A stretch of 64,000 nucleotides of DNA. Source: Beijerinckiaceae bacterium. Lineage in GTDB: Bacteria; Pseudomonadota; Alphaproteobacteria; Rhizobiales; Beijerinckiaceae. The notes beneath the pieces are model-generated. The model did not search any database and was not told the origin of the DNA. It saw only the letters and a program-made list of their open reading frames with translations. The position numbers and the translations under genes were made by a program. This document shows positions 27,289 to 35,996 of this stretch, piece by piece. The DNA lies in NCBI GenBank assembly GCA_947475995.1, contig CANJNI010000005.1:1-64000 (forward strand). The letters are read 5' to 3'. How positions within the stretch are numbered: the stretch's first letter is position 1; each line of letters begins with the position of its first letter.

Positions 27289-27882
27289 ATGGCATCCATG
27301 AAACGCGGAAAGCGTCCCTTTACGGTCGAAGTGCGTCGTAGCGGCGCCAAGCGTGCGGGTTTCCCCGAACCAGACAACAGCGGCATGTCGCTGGACCCGG
27401 AAGTCTTGCGGAGGGCCGAGGAGGCTCTCGGGCAGGGGCGTGAGGAAATCCAGTCTGCTGACTCCTCGGAGTCCGACCGGCCAAGAGGCCGCATCCTGCC
27501 AAATCTGACCGAACCGCCGCCCGAAGTTCCGATGGCGGAGGAAATTCCGGCCCCGCGCCGTCGCGGCAGACCGCCTGGCTCCAAGAACAAGGCCAAGGCG
27601 CCGGGCGCCCAGCCGCAACTTGCCGGCGCCCCCAAACGCCGTGGCCGTCCGCCGAAAATTCGGCCCGAACCGGTTAATCGGCCTGCGTGGTTTGCGCCTC
27701 CGGCCCCACAGAGCCCCGCAGCGCCGGCGCGAGGCTTTGCGGCCGATCAGCAGGAAACCTCAGTCACCGCCGAGCTCGTTGCATTGCCGCGGATGGAGCG
27801 CAGGATGTCGACGATCCTCGGGCGCTGGGTCTATGGAACCGTGCCGACGCGCGGCGAGCGCTGGAAACGACGTCTGCGCTGA
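27289..27882 (+). CDS. AT-hook-containing DNA-binding protein, unknown function
   Basis: This 197-residue, highly basic, proline-rich protein carries two textbook AT-hook motifs, RRRGRPPGSKNK (residues 90-101) and KRRGRPPKIRPE (116-127); DRPRGRI near residue 65 is a degenerate third. AT-hooks bind the minor groove of AT-rich DNA and are mainly known from eukaryotic HMGA proteins, with a few bacterial cases. No other domain is visible; much of the chain is predicted disordered. ATG 27289 follows AAGG, with ATG 27298 as an alternative. It is divergent from the exporter and upstream of a binding-protein gene. Function is likely nucleoid or regulatory binding, which is inference. Confidence 0.72.
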   Translation: MASMKRGKRPFTVEVRRSGAKRAGFPEPDNSGMSLDPEVLRRAEEALGQGREEIQSADSSESDRPRGRILPNLTEPPPEVPMAEEIPAPRRRGRPPGSKNKAKAPGAQPQLAGAPKRRGRPPKIRPEPVNRPAWFAPPAPQSPAAPARGFAADQQETSVTAELVALPRMERRMSTILGRWVYGTVPTRGERWKRRLR

Positions 27883-27928
27883 AAATTTGGACCGCAGGCC
27901 AACTGCGTTTCTGAAAGGGAGAGAGACC

Positions 27929-28960
27929 ATGCGGACGACCTTGCGCGGCCTGCTCGGCAGCTGCATCTTGCTTTGTTCTGCAACAGGAGCGCTGGCGCAG
28001 GAGCCGGCCGCCGAACTCGTCGCGAAGGCAAGGCAGGAAGGCCGGGTCGTCTACTATACCGATCTGATCGTCGACCAGATCGTCCGGCCGCTGGTGGCCG
28101 CCTTCGAGGCCAAATACGGAATCAAGGTCGAATTCGCGCGCGGCGATAGCCAGGACACGCTCATCAAATTGCTCGGCGAGCACAAGGCCGGGAGCATGAA
28201 AGCCGACGTGTTTGGTGTCACGAGCGGCCTTCATTCCCTCATTGAGGCAGGGGCCGTGCGGACCTTTGAGTCGGCTGGCGCGGTCGCCATTCCGGCGGAA
28301 TTCAAGGACCCTGCCAAATACTGGGTCTCGACGAATTTCTACGTCATGACCCCGGCAGTAAACACCAGTCTTGTCCCCGCTGCGGATCGTCCGAAGACGT
28401 TCGACGATCTCCTGAGCCCCAGATGGAAAGACAAGATTGTCTGGAAGCCCAACGATATGTCCGGCGCGCCGGGCTTTATCGGCAACGTGCTCCGCACGAT
28501 GGGCGAAGCCGACGGAATGGCTTATCTGCGCAAGCTCGCAGGCCAGAACATTCGTTCTTTCCCCGGCAGCGCGCGCGCCGTTCTCGATCAGGTGATCGCG
28601 GGCGAATACCCGCTGGTGCTCCAGATTTTCAATCACCATGCAGCCTTGAGCGCCAGCATGAAGGCTCCGGTCGAGTGGCTGCGGATGGAGCCCGCAATGG
28701 TGCAGATGACGCTCGTCGGCTTGCCCAAGGGCTCCCCGCATCCGAATGCAGGGGAGCTGTTCGTGGAATTCATGTTGTCGAAGGAAGGCCAGACGCTTTT
28801 TCAAAAAGCGAATTATTTTCCCACGCGCAGTGATGTGCCGCCTGCGCTTCCCGAGCTCGCGCCTTCAACCGGAAAATTCCGGGCCAACTTCCTGACTCCG
28901 GACGATATCGCGCGCGACTACGACAAATGGGCCAAAATCTACAGCGAGCTTTTCCGCTAG
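27929..28960 (+). CDS. ABC transporter substrate-binding protein (family 1), orphan
   Basis: This 343-residue periplasmic binding protein has a signal peptide (residues 1-25, ending GALAQ). The FbpA-like pattern KARQEGRVVYYTDL, LVAAFEAKYGIKVEF, TFDDLLSPRWKDKIVW and GEYPLVLQIFNHHAAL follows. GAGAGA lies 2-8 bases before ATG 27929. No permease or ATPase gene is next to it, unlike the copy at 2298. Ligand unknown; it may feed a shared importer or act in sensing. The AT-hook gene lies 46 bases upstream on the same strand, so the two may be co-transcribed. Confidence 0.87.
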   Translation: MRTTLRGLLGSCILLCSATGALAQEPAAELVAKARQEGRVVYYTDLIVDQIVRPLVAAFEAKYGIKVEFARGDSQDTLIKLLGEHKAGSMKADVFGVTSGLHSLIEAGAVRTFESAGAVAIPAEFKDPAKYWVSTNFYVMTPAVNTSLVPAADRPKTFDDLLSPRWKDKIVWKPNDMSGAPGFIGNVLRTMGEADGMAYLRKLAGQNIRSFPGSARAVLDQVIAGEYPLVLQIFNHHAALSASMKAPVEWLRMEPAMVQMTLVGLPKGSPHPNAGELFVEFMLSKEGQTLFQKANYFPTRSDVPPALPELAPSTGKFRANFLTPDDIARDYDKWAKIYSELFR

Positions 28961-28979
28961 GATCTGCGGCGTTTGAGAC

Positions 28980-29005
28980 GACCGCTGCCCGGCAGGACAG
29001 CGGTC
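28980..29005. terminator. Hairpin between convergent genes at 28960 and 29019
   Basis: GACCGCTG (28980-28987) pairs perfectly with CAGCGGTC (28998-29005) around a 10-base loop. It sits between two convergent stops and could terminate both transcripts, although neither side has a T run. Confidence 0.45.
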
Positions 29006-29018
29006 GAAATCTCCTCGA

Positions 29019-29681
29019 TCAGCGGGCCGCGAAGCAGTAAATCTGCCCGGCGCCTCCGGTCTGAACCAGTTTCGGTTGGCTGCAACCGGCAGACGGATGG
29101 GCGGAATTCCACGACAGCATCGGCGGGTCGTTGTTCAGGCCGATCCGGTCGTGGTGGCCCAACAGCGCAGAGCCTTCGTCCGCGCCGCTCGTCCAGTTCT
29201 TGCAGGTGGAATCCGCATTGCCGAGCGAGGCCGTGCCGTCCGGCCGCGAACCTGTCAGAATGTCGTGCGCGTTCGGCGTGTCGCCGCGACCGTTGACCAC
29301 GACGCCCTTTTCGGTGAGGGCGGTCTGCTTGGTGATCCCGTTGTTCTTGCCGTGCAGTTCATCGACATTGCGGGCGATGAGCTGTCCCTTGGCGTTGTGC
29401 CACGGACCGTTGCCGATCCGGTCGCGCGCATTGACGACCGTACCGTTGTTGAAGCTCGAAGTGCTCAGGTAGGCGCGCCAGCTAAAGCTGCCCGCGCCCG
29501 CAGCGGTTGCGAGCCGCTGGCAAAGGGCGTCGGCGCCTTCAAGGCCGCCAAGATCGGCGCCCTTGCCGGAGCCTTCGCTGGAAATGAAAAAGCTCATCGG
29601 TTCAGTCTGCTGGGCCTGCGCAAAAGACGCCGATCCAATGGTTGTGGCGGCGATCGCCGCCGCAAGAAGCAATCTGGACAT
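29019..29681 (-). CDS. Secreted endostatin/C-type-lectin-like protein
   Basis: This 220-residue secreted protein has a signal peptide (residues 1-24, ending SFAQAQ). The mature part reads like the endostatin branch of the C-type lectin fold: LGGLEGADALCQRLA and SFSWRAYLSTS near the start, GPWHNAKG, ILTGSRPDGT, TCKNWTSGADEGSALLGHHD and SAGCSQP with a final IYCFAAR. Four cysteines fit two disulfides. Similar proteins are annotated as lectins in rhizobia. The start is taken at ATG 29681 because a GAGGGGG ribosome site precedes it. The ligand is unknown and no secretion system is adjacent. Confidence 0.6.
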   Translation of the reverse strand: MSRLLLAAAIAATTIGSASFAQAQQTEPMSFFISSEGSGKGADLGGLEGADALCQRLATAAGAGSFSWRAYLSTSSFNNGTVVNARDRIGNGPWHNAKGQLIARNVDELHGKNNGITKQTALTEKGVVVNGRGDTPNAHDILTGSRPDGTASLGNADSTCKNWTSGADEGSALLGHHDRIGLNNDPPMLSWNSAHPSAGCSQPKLVQTGGAGQIYCFAAR

Positions 29682-29777
29682 GTTTCCCCCTCGTGACGGA
29701 TGCTTGAGCATCCGCACGGAAAATTAGGTCAGGTGGGCGCGCCAGCACCAATCACGCATTCGCGAGCGGGATTTCGC

Positions 29778-30434
29778 TCAGGGGCAGGCGAGGATGACCC
29801 GCCCGGCCAGCTTCACACCGAAGTCGGCCCCCGGCGAGAGCCCTGAAAAAAACGACTCGTTCAGCTTCTTTGCATCGGCTTCGACCAGCGGCGCAGGCTT
29901 GAGAAAGCTCGTCGAGCAACCTGCCGGCGCCGATGTCAGGGTGACTGACGTTTCGGGATTGAACTGGAAATCCACGAAGTAGGTAGGGTCATACACCTGC
30001 AGCGTGAGAGCCTTGCCGGCGCTGGCCGGAGATGTGAGCGGCAAGGTGAAATGCAGCGTGATTGTATTGTCCGGGTTTTCCACGGCGCTGTAGTCGACCG
30101 GCTCGGCAAAGCTGAGCTGAGAGCCGGCAGCCTTTGCGAAAGTGAAAAAGCGGTATTCGACCAGGTCGGTCATGTTCTGGGACGCGACAGGCGCGAGTTC
30201 TTCGGCAGTCAGCAACTTGCCCTTTCGGGCGATGCCCTGCGCAGCGAAGGCGGAATAGACCTCGTCGAACGTCCAGGCATGCCGGACTCCCGAAACTTTG
30301 CCTTGCTGGTCAAACATGATTTCGGTGCGCACCTTCACCGACACATGGGGGTGCGCCATTGCGGCGGCGGCGAGGACCGGCAGGACGGCGAGGGCGAACA
30401 ATAAGGGGCGGATCAGGCGAGTCGGTGCGGGCAT
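29778..30434 (-). CDS. DUF1007 family periplasmic protein
   Basis: This 218-residue protein has a signal peptide (residues 1-28, ending AAAMAHPH). The DUF1007 signature immediately follows: HPHVSVKVRTEIMFDQQGKV and AWTFDEVYSAF. DUF1007 proteins often accompany nickel/cobalt RcnA/HoxN-type exporters, and the histidine pair could bind metal, but no transporter gene lies next to this copy. One pair of cysteines (GCSTS and ILACP) is present. Start at ATG 30434; the longer frame overlaps the divergent cmk promoter region. Divergent from cytidylate kinase. Confidence 0.8.
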   Translation of the reverse strand: MPAPTRLIRPLLFALAVLPVLAAAAMAHPHVSVKVRTEIMFDQQGKVSGVRHAWTFDEVYSAFAAQGIARKGKLLTAEELAPVASQNMTDLVEYRFFTFAKAAGSQLSFAEPVDYSAVENPDNTITLHFTLPLTSPASAGKALTLQVYDPTYFVDFQFNPETSVTLTSAPAGCSTSFLKPAPLVEADAKKLNESFFSGLSPGADFGVKLAGRVILACP

Positions 30435-30555
30435 GATCCAGCATGGCCCGGACAGTTCGGCAAAAACAAGACCGTGCGCCGCACCAACGTGACACGGTCG
30501 CCGCAAGCCTTTATGACCGCCGCAATTCCTCAGCCTTGGGCCGTAGCCGAACACC

Positions 30556-31182
30556 ATGATCATTGCCATCGACGGCCCCGCCGCATCCGGCAAAGGCACT
30601 ATCGCCCGCCGCCTGGCGGCCCATTACGGCCTCTCGCATCTGGACACCGGGCTCCTTTACCGCGCGACCGCGCGCGTGCTGCTGGACCGGGGCGAGCGCC
30701 TCGACGATCCCGACCGGGCCGTGGCCGCCGCGCGCGGTCTGGCTCTGACGGATTTCGACGAAGCGAGGCTCCGCGGCGCAGAAATGGGCGAAGCAGCCTC
30801 GGTGGTGGGAGCCATCCCGGATGTGCGCGCGGCGCTGCTCGCCATGCAGCGTAATTTCGCCGCGCGCCCGGAGGGAGCGGTGCTGGACGGGCGCGACATC
30901 GGCACTGTCATCTGCCCTGCGGCCGAGGTGAAGATCTTCGTCACCGCCGATCCCGAAACCCGCGCCCAGCGCCGGGCGCTGGAACTCGCCAAACGCGGCG
31001 AAAAGGTCGATTACGCCTCTGTTCTGGCCGATATCCGCAAACGTGACGAGCGCGATTCAGCCCGCTCCTCGGCCCCGCTCGTCGCCGCCGGGGACGCCGT
31101 GAAGCTCGACACCAGCGCGCTCGATATCGAGAGCGCCGTCAGGGCCGCCATCGAGATCGTCGAAAAACGCGCTGGCAGCTGA
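30556..31182 (+). CDS. cmk: Cytidylate kinase
   Basis: This 208-residue (d)CMP kinase transfers phosphate from ATP to CMP and dCMP. The P-loop is [13 protein letters not shown] (residues 3-15), the CMP-binding region includes [11 protein letters not shown], the [11 protein letters not shown] motif lies near residue 114, and the LID arginines appear in [14 protein letters not shown]. Length and motifs match Cmk. In many alphaproteobacteria aroA and rpsA flank it; here it stands between DUF1007 and mepA, and its stop directly abuts the convergent mepA stop. Confidence 0.95.
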   Translation: MIIAIDGPAASGKGTIARRLAAHYGLSHLDTGLLYRATARVLLDRGERLDDPDRAVAAARGLALTDFDEARLRGAEMGEAASVVGAIPDVRAALLAMQRNFAARPEGAVLDGRDIGTVICPAAEVKIFVTADPETRAQRRALELAKRGEKVDYASVLADIRKRDERDSARSSAPLVAAGDAVKLDTSALDIESAVRAAIEIVEKRAGS

Positions 31183-32100
31183 TTATCTGGCGTTCAGGAC
31201 CGCCCTGCATTCCCCCGGGAGCTGCGCCATCGTGATCGGCTTCGGGGGCTTCTGGTTGGGCTTCGGCTTGGGGTGCAGCACCTCATCCGTAAACCACCAG
31301 GCAAGGGTGTTGTCGCAGCCCTCGCCCTGCGGAGGCGGCTCCTGACTGCGGCAGGACGCTTCCCCGGCCGGACAGACCATCCGGATATGGAAATGATAAT
31401 TGTGCCCATACATGGGCCTCACCTTTGACAACCACTTCCGGTCGCCGCGCGCATCGCGGCAGATGGCTTTCTTGATCGCCGCATTGACGAAGATCCGCTC
31501 CACTTGCGGCTCCTCGGCGGCCGCCTTGATCAGCCCCATGTGGTTGGGGGTCCACATCGCCGGATCGACATCCAGCCAGTCCGGGCGAACGACATTAAGG
31601 GCCGAGATTTCCTCGCGTTCCACTCTCGTCAGGGTGCGCTCCGGCATGGGGGACAGCCAGACGTCGGCGTCGAGCCCGATCTGGTGAGACGCATGGCCGG
31701 TGATCATCGGCCCGCCGCGCGGCTGCGCAATGTCGCCGACCAGAAGCCCCGGCCAGACGCCTTGCCGGCGAACCTTCCGGGCGAGGTTTTCGAGCAATTC
31801 CACCAGGGCCGGGTGCCCCCAGTTCCGGTTGCGCGACAGCCGCATGACCTGCCAGGCGTCGCCGTCCACCGGCAGGGCCGCAGCGCCCGCGATGCAGCCG
31901 CGAGAGTAGAAGCCTATCGTGCGAGTCTCCAGATGGGCGGGTGTGGTCTTGCGGCCGAACAATTCCTTGGCGGGCGTTGCCGGATCTTCCGGATGGGCCA
32001 GTGGCGGCAAGGGTTTCGGATTGAGCGTGCCGCGATCCTGCGCGATCGCCGCCCCGCCCCAAATAATCGCGGCGCATATGGCCAAGCTGATTTTGCGCAT
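31183..32100 (-). CDS. mepA: Penicillin-insensitive murein endopeptidase
   Basis: This 305-residue M74 (LAS) metallopeptidase cleaves D-Ala-mDAP and mDAP-mDAP cross-links in peptidoglycan. A signal peptide occupies residues 1-21 (ending AAIAQ). Zinc ligands are in HASHQIGLDADVW (H..D) and HNYHFHIRM. Several cysteines match disulfide-bearing MepA proteins. ATG 32100 is chosen because the signal peptide begins there. A GAGG ribosome site precedes it. The gene is divergent from an L,D-transpeptidase; the 190-base shared upstream region contains a TTAACCAT site. Confidence 0.9.
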   Translation of the reverse strand: MRKISLAICAAIIWGGAAIAQDRGTLNPKPLPPLAHPEDPATPAKELFGRKTTPAHLETRTIGFYSRGCIAGAAALPVDGDAWQVMRLSRNRNWGHPALVELLENLARKVRRQGVWPGLLVGDIAQPRGGPMITGHASHQIGLDADVWLSPMPERTLTRVEREEISALNVVRPDWLDVDPAMWTPNHMGLIKAAAEEPQVERIFVNAAIKKAICRDARGDRKWLSKVRPMYGHNYHFHIRMVCPAGEASCRSQEPPPQGEGCDNTLAWWFTDEVLHPKPKPNQKPPKPITMAQLPGECRAVLNAR

Positions 32101-32152
32101 GAAACCTCGCAATGTCCCTCGGGCAGTCTGAAGCCGCAATCCTTAGGACCGG

Positions 32153-32160
32153 TTAACCAT
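32153..32160. promoter_or_regulatory. CtrA-like TTAACCAT site between mepA and the L,D-transpeptidase
   Basis: An exact TTAACCAT, half-site of the CtrA consensus, lies 53 bases upstream of the mepA start and 131 bases upstream of the transpeptidase start. It would allow cell-cycle control of two opposing cell-wall genes. Such an 8-mer also occurs by chance. Confidence 0.35.
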
Positions 32161-32290
32161 GAACCTTGGCGGTTCGTGTAACCTAAATAAAATTCGGTCG
32201 TTTACACAGCGCCCCAATCGGGGAATCCTCATGGCATTGATGTGGCGTAGCGAGGCGTGCTGGCAGGCGCGCCCGGTGGGGGAGTTTGTG

Positions 32291-32929
32291 ATGCGTATTT
32301 TCGCAATGGCGTTTGCGCTGCTGTGCGGTCTGTTTTCTCTTAATCAGACGGCTCAAGCGGTGACGATCTCGATCGATCTTTCATCGCAGACGATGAATGT
32401 CCAGTCGCAGAAGACGGGCGAAAGCATCAACTGGGCGATCTCCTCGGGACGCTCGGGTTACGTGACCCCGCGCGGCTCCTTCAAGCCCTACAGCCTCCAG
32501 CGCATGCACTATTCGCGCAAATACAACAATTCGCCGATGCCGTACTCGATCTTCTTCCGTGGCGGCTATGCGATCCATGGCACCGGGGCCGTGTCGCAGC
32601 TTGGTCGTCCGGCTTCGCACGGCTGCATTCGCCTGGCCCCGCAGAACGCCGCCAAACTTTTCGCGATGGTGCAGCAGGAAGGCGCCAACATCTACATCAG
32701 TGGAACGCCGCCTCTCGGCAAGACCATGATCGCGAAGGCCAAGAGCAAGAAGCAGTTCGCCAAGGCCAGCAAGAAGAAGAACAAGTCGCTTTACGCCAAG
32801 GCCGGCGGCAAGAAGAAGATGCAGCATTTTGCCGGCAAGAAGCAGCAGGCCAACCCGATGGCGTACGCGCCTTACGGCTCCAATCCCAAGCCGCTCAAGA
32901 CCTGGATGAGCAACCCGGCGCTGAGATAA
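32291..32929 (+). CDS. L,D-transpeptidase (YkuD domain) with lysine-rich tail
   Basis: This 212-residue exported protein has a signal peptide (residues 1-23, ending AQAVT) and a YkuD catalytic domain (about residues 24-145). The active site is SHGCIRL, with His110 and Cys112, and IHGTG precedes it. L,D-transpeptidases form 3-3 peptidoglycan cross-links or attach outer-membrane proteins to the wall. Residues 148-190 form an unusually lysine-rich tail (KAKSKKQFAKASKKKNKS), which could bind anionic polymers. ATG 32291 is chosen for the signal peptide; in-frame starts occur further upstream. Confidence 0.9.
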   Translation: MRIFAMAFALLCGLFSLNQTAQAVTISIDLSSQTMNVQSQKTGESINWAISSGRSGYVTPRGSFKPYSLQRMHYSRKYNNSPMPYSIFFRGGYAIHGTGAVSQLGRPASHGCIRLAPQNAAKLFAMVQQEGANIYISGTPPLGKTMIAKAKSKKQFAKASKKKNKSLYAKAGGKKKMQHFAGKKQQANPMAYAPYGSNPKPLKTWMSNPALR

Positions 32930-32956
32930 GCGCGCCCGGCAGGCTGCTCCTTCGGT

Positions 32957-33817
32957 TCAGTCCGCGAACACAACGGTCTTGCGACCGTTCAGGATGACCT
33001 TGTCTTCAAGGTGCAGGCGCAACGCGCGCGACAGCACGCGGCGCTCGATGTCGCGCCCCTTGCGGACCAGATCGTCCGGCGTGTCGCGGTGGGTGATGCG
33101 CTCGACGTCCTGCTCGATGATCGGACCTTCATCGAGATCGGATGTCACGTAGTGAGCCGTCGCGCCGATCAGCTTCACGCCGCGCGTATAGGCTTGCGTA
33201 TAGGGGCTTGCGCCCTTGAAGCCCGGCAGGAAGGAGTGGTGGATGTTGATGCAGCGGCCCGCGAGCTTCGCGCTCAATCCGTCTGACAGAACTTGCATGT
33301 AGCGAGCCAACACAACCACATCGGTCTGGGTCTCTTTCACAAGCGACCAGATCTGGGCTTCCTGTTCCATCTTGGTCTGCTTGGTGACCGGCAGATGGTG
33401 GAAAGGCACGCCGTCGAAATCGAGACGGTATGTCTCGCGCGGGTGGTTGGACACAATCGCGCTGATGTCCATGTCGAGTTCGCCCGAGCGCCAGCGATAG
33501 AGCAGGTCGGCCAGACAATGGTCGAACTTGGAAACGAGGATCATCACGCGCTTCTTGGTCTCGCGCGCCCTCATGGTCCACTTCATGCCGAAGGAAGTGG
33601 CGATAGGTTCAAACTGTTCGGTGACGGATTGCACCGTGGCGCCGTTCAGCCCCACATCGAAGCCGACGCGCATGAAGAAAACGCCGGTTGCCAGGTCGCC
33701 ATATTGCTGCGCGTCGATGATGTTGCAGCCCTGCTGAAACAGGAACGTCGACACGGCGGCCACAATGCCATGCTTGTCCGGGCACGAAAGAGTAAGGACT
33801 ACCTGAGCGGCCGCCAT
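32957..33817 (-). CDS. purU: Formyltetrahydrofolate deformylase
   Basis: This 286-residue enzyme hydrolyses 10-formyl-THF to THF and formate, balancing one-carbon pools. An N-terminal ACT domain (residues 1-80, with [18 protein letters not shown]) is joined to a formyltransferase-like domain. The active site is visible as [17 protein letters not shown] (the Asn-His pair) and [15 protein letters not shown] with the catalytic aspartate. ATG 33817 follows an AGGAT site; the next upstream ATG is less likely. Convergent with the L,D-transpeptidase gene. Confidence 0.93.
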   Translation of the reverse strand: MAAAQVVLTLSCPDKHGIVAAVSTFLFQQGCNIIDAQQYGDLATGVFFMRVGFDVGLNGATVQSVTEQFEPIATSFGMKWTMRARETKKRVMILVSKFDHCLADLLYRWRSGELDMDISAIVSNHPRETYRLDFDGVPFHHLPVTKQTKMEQEAQIWSLVKETQTDVVVLARYMQVLSDGLSAKLAGRCINIHHSFLPGFKGASPYTQAYTRGVKLIGATAHYVTSDLDEGPIIEQDVERITHRDTPDDLVRKGRDIERRVLSRALRLHLEDKVILNGRKTVVFAD

Positions 33818-33916
33818 ATGTGCATCCTGTCGATCATGCACGGATCGAACGTCCGCGCGGCAGCGCTGTTAGCCGACACACGGCCCATTTTCAACGCTGC
33901 GGTTTGCCCACGCGCG

Positions 33917-33952
33917 GGCGCGAGGGTTGGGCGAAAACCCAAACCACGCGCC
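33917..33952 (-). terminator. Hairpin downstream of typA
   Basis: On the minus strand GGCGCG (33952-33947) pairs with CGCGCC (33922-33917), and inside it GGTTTGGG faces CCCAACC around a TTTTCG loop. It lies 8-43 bases past the typA stop. No U tract follows, so termination strength is uncertain. Confidence 0.4.
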
Positions 33953-33959
33953 GCTGGCG

Positions 33960-35780
33960 TCAGATCGTGCCTTCCTTCGAGCGTTCGAAGCGCTTGCGCT
34001 CGTTCGGATCGAGGATCGCCTTGCGCAGACGGATCGACTTCGGGGTCACCTCGACGCGCTCGTCGTCCTGAATATAAGCGAGCGCCTTTTCCAGCGTCAT
34101 ACGGATCGGCGGCGTCAGGCGCACGGCCTCGTCCTTGCTCTGGGTGCGGATGTTGGTGAGCTGCTTGCCCTTCAGGACGTTGATTTCCAGATCGTTGTCG
34201 CGCGTATGCTCGCCGACGATCATGCCCCGATAGACCTTCCAGCCCGGTTCGATCATCATCGGACCGCGATCTTCGAGCTTCCACATCGCATACGCGACGG
34301 CTTCGCCCTGTTCGTTGGAAATCAGCACGCCGTTGCGGCGGCCCTGCACCTCGCCCCGGTAAGGCGCATATTCGTGAAACAGGCGGTTCATGATCGCCGT
34401 GCCGCGCGTGTCGGTGGCGAGTTCGCCCTGATAGCCGATGAGGCCGCGCGTCGGGGCGTGGAACACCAGACGCAGGCGATTGCCGCCCGACGGGCGCATT
34501 TCAAGCATCTCGGCCTTGCGCTCGGCCATCTTCTGCACGACGACGCCCGAATGTTCCTCATCAACGTCGATGATGACTTCCTCGATGGGCTCCATGATTT
34601 CGTCGCCCTCGCGCTGGAAGACAACGCGCGGACGCGAAATGCTGAGCTCGAAACCTTCGCGGCGCATGGTCTCGATCAGGATGCCGAGCTGCAATTCGCC
34701 ACGGCCAGACACGATGTAGGAATCGGAGTTCGGGGCAGGCTCGACCCGGAGCGCCACATTGCCTTCGGCCTCGCGCAGCAGACGGTCGCGGATGACGCGG
34801 CTGGTGACCTTGTCGCCTTCGGTGCCGGCGAGCGGCGAGTCGTTGACCATGAAGGTCATGGAGAGCGTGGGCGGATCGATGGGCTGCGCCTGCAACGGCT
34901 CGGTCACGTCGAGCGCCCCGAGCGTATCCGCCACGTTGAATTTTTCGAGGCCCGCGATGGCCACGATATCGCCTGCCTCGGCTTCGTCGATCGGCTGACG
35001 CTCGATGCCGCGGAACGCCAGAATTTTCGAAACGCGGCCCTGTTCGACAACCTTGCCGGTACGATCCAGCACCTTCACAGGCTGGTTCGGCTTGATGGAG
35101 CCGGCAAAAACCCGGCCCGTCACCAGACGACCCAGATACGGGTTGGCTTCCAGCAGCGTGCCGAGCATGCGGAACGAGCCTTCCTCGATCTTCGGGGCCG
35201 GCACATGGCGCAGCACGAGTTCAAACAGAGCCGTCATGCCTTGGTCGCTCGGGCCTTCCGGCGCATCGGCCATCCAGCCGTTACGGCCGGAGCCGTAGAG
35301 GATCGGGAAGTCGAGCTGTTCATCGGTGGCGTCGAGGGCGGCGAAAAGGTCGAAGACCTCGTTGACGACTTCCGTCACCCGCGCGTCCGGCCGGTCCACC
35401 TTGTTGATGCACACGATGGGCTTGAGGCCGATCTTGAGGGCCTTGCCGACCACGAACTTGGTCTGCGGCATCGGGCCTTCGGCGGCGTCCACCAGCACGA
35501 TGGCGCTGTCCACCATGGACAGGATGCGCTCCACCTCCCCGCCGAAATCGGCGTGGCCGGGGGTGTCGACGATGTTGATGCGGGTGCCTTTCCAGTCGAC
35601 CGAAGTCGCCTTGGCCATGATGGTGATGCCGCGTTCCTTTTCGAGATCGTTCGAATCCATGACGCGTTCGGCGACGCGCTGGTTTTCGCGGAACGCGCCG
35701 GACTGGCGCAGCAATTGATCGACGAGAGTGGTCTTGCCATGGTCGACGTGCGCGATGATGGCGATGTTGCGCATATTCAT
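33960..35780 (-). CDS. typA: Translational GTPase TypA/BipA
   Basis: This 606-residue ribosome-associated GTPase acts in stress and low-temperature translation and 50S assembly. G1 is AHVDHGKTT (residues 9-17), the switch II/G3 motif is DTPGHADF, and G4 is NKVDRPDA. Domains II, III and V plus the TypA-specific C-terminal domain follow (QYRDLYKA is not here; the end is KRFERSKEGTI). The length matches family members. Two close ATG codons (35780 and 35774) are possible. The 216 bases upstream, up to 35996, show no gene or clear motif. Confidence 0.96.
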   Translation of the reverse strand: MNMRNIAIIAHVDHGKTTLVDQLLRQSGAFRENQRVAERVMDSNDLEKERGITIMAKATSVDWKGTRINIVDTPGHADFGGEVERILSMVDSAIVLVDAAEGPMPQTKFVVGKALKIGLKPIVCINKVDRPDARVTEVVNEVFDLFAALDATDEQLDFPILYGSGRNGWMADAPEGPSDQGMTALFELVLRHVPAPKIEEGSFRMLGTLLEANPYLGRLVTGRVFAGSIKPNQPVKVLDRTGKVVEQGRVSKILAFRGIERQPIDEAEAGDIVAIAGLEKFNVADTLGALDVTEPLQAQPIDPPTLSMTFMVNDSPLAGTEGDKVTSRVIRDRLLREAEGNVALRVEPAPNSDSYIVSGRGELQLGILIETMRREGFELSISRPRVVFQREGDEIMEPIEEVIIDVDEEHSGVVVQKMAERKAEMLEMRPSGGNRLRLVFHAPTRGLIGYQGELATDTRGTAIMNRLFHEYAPYRGEVQGRRNGVLISNEQGEAVAYAMWKLEDRGPMMIEPGWKVYRGMIVGEHTRDNDLEINVLKGKQLTNIRTQSKDEAVRLTPPIRMTLEKALAYIQDDERVEVTPKSIRLRKAILDPNERKRFERSKEGTI

Positions 35781-35996
35781 GTGGAATCGATCTCGGAACG
35801 GGTGAAGGCGGAAACGGCGTCAGCCGATCCCGCAGGAATAGGGTGGTTACACGACGGATTGCTTACGGAACGCCGCAGCGAGGACCCCGGCCCAAGTGAG
35901 CCCGGTCGTGCGCGTCCTGCGCAGGCGCGCTCTCCCTATACGAAAGCGGAGGATTTGGGAACCCGCCCTCGCCCGGTCGTGAAAACTTCCTGAAAA

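Noticed and set aside
33927-35993. A 688-codon open frame on the plus strand
   Set aside because: It is wholly antisense to typA, which has full GTPase motifs; long antisense frames are common in GC-rich DNA.
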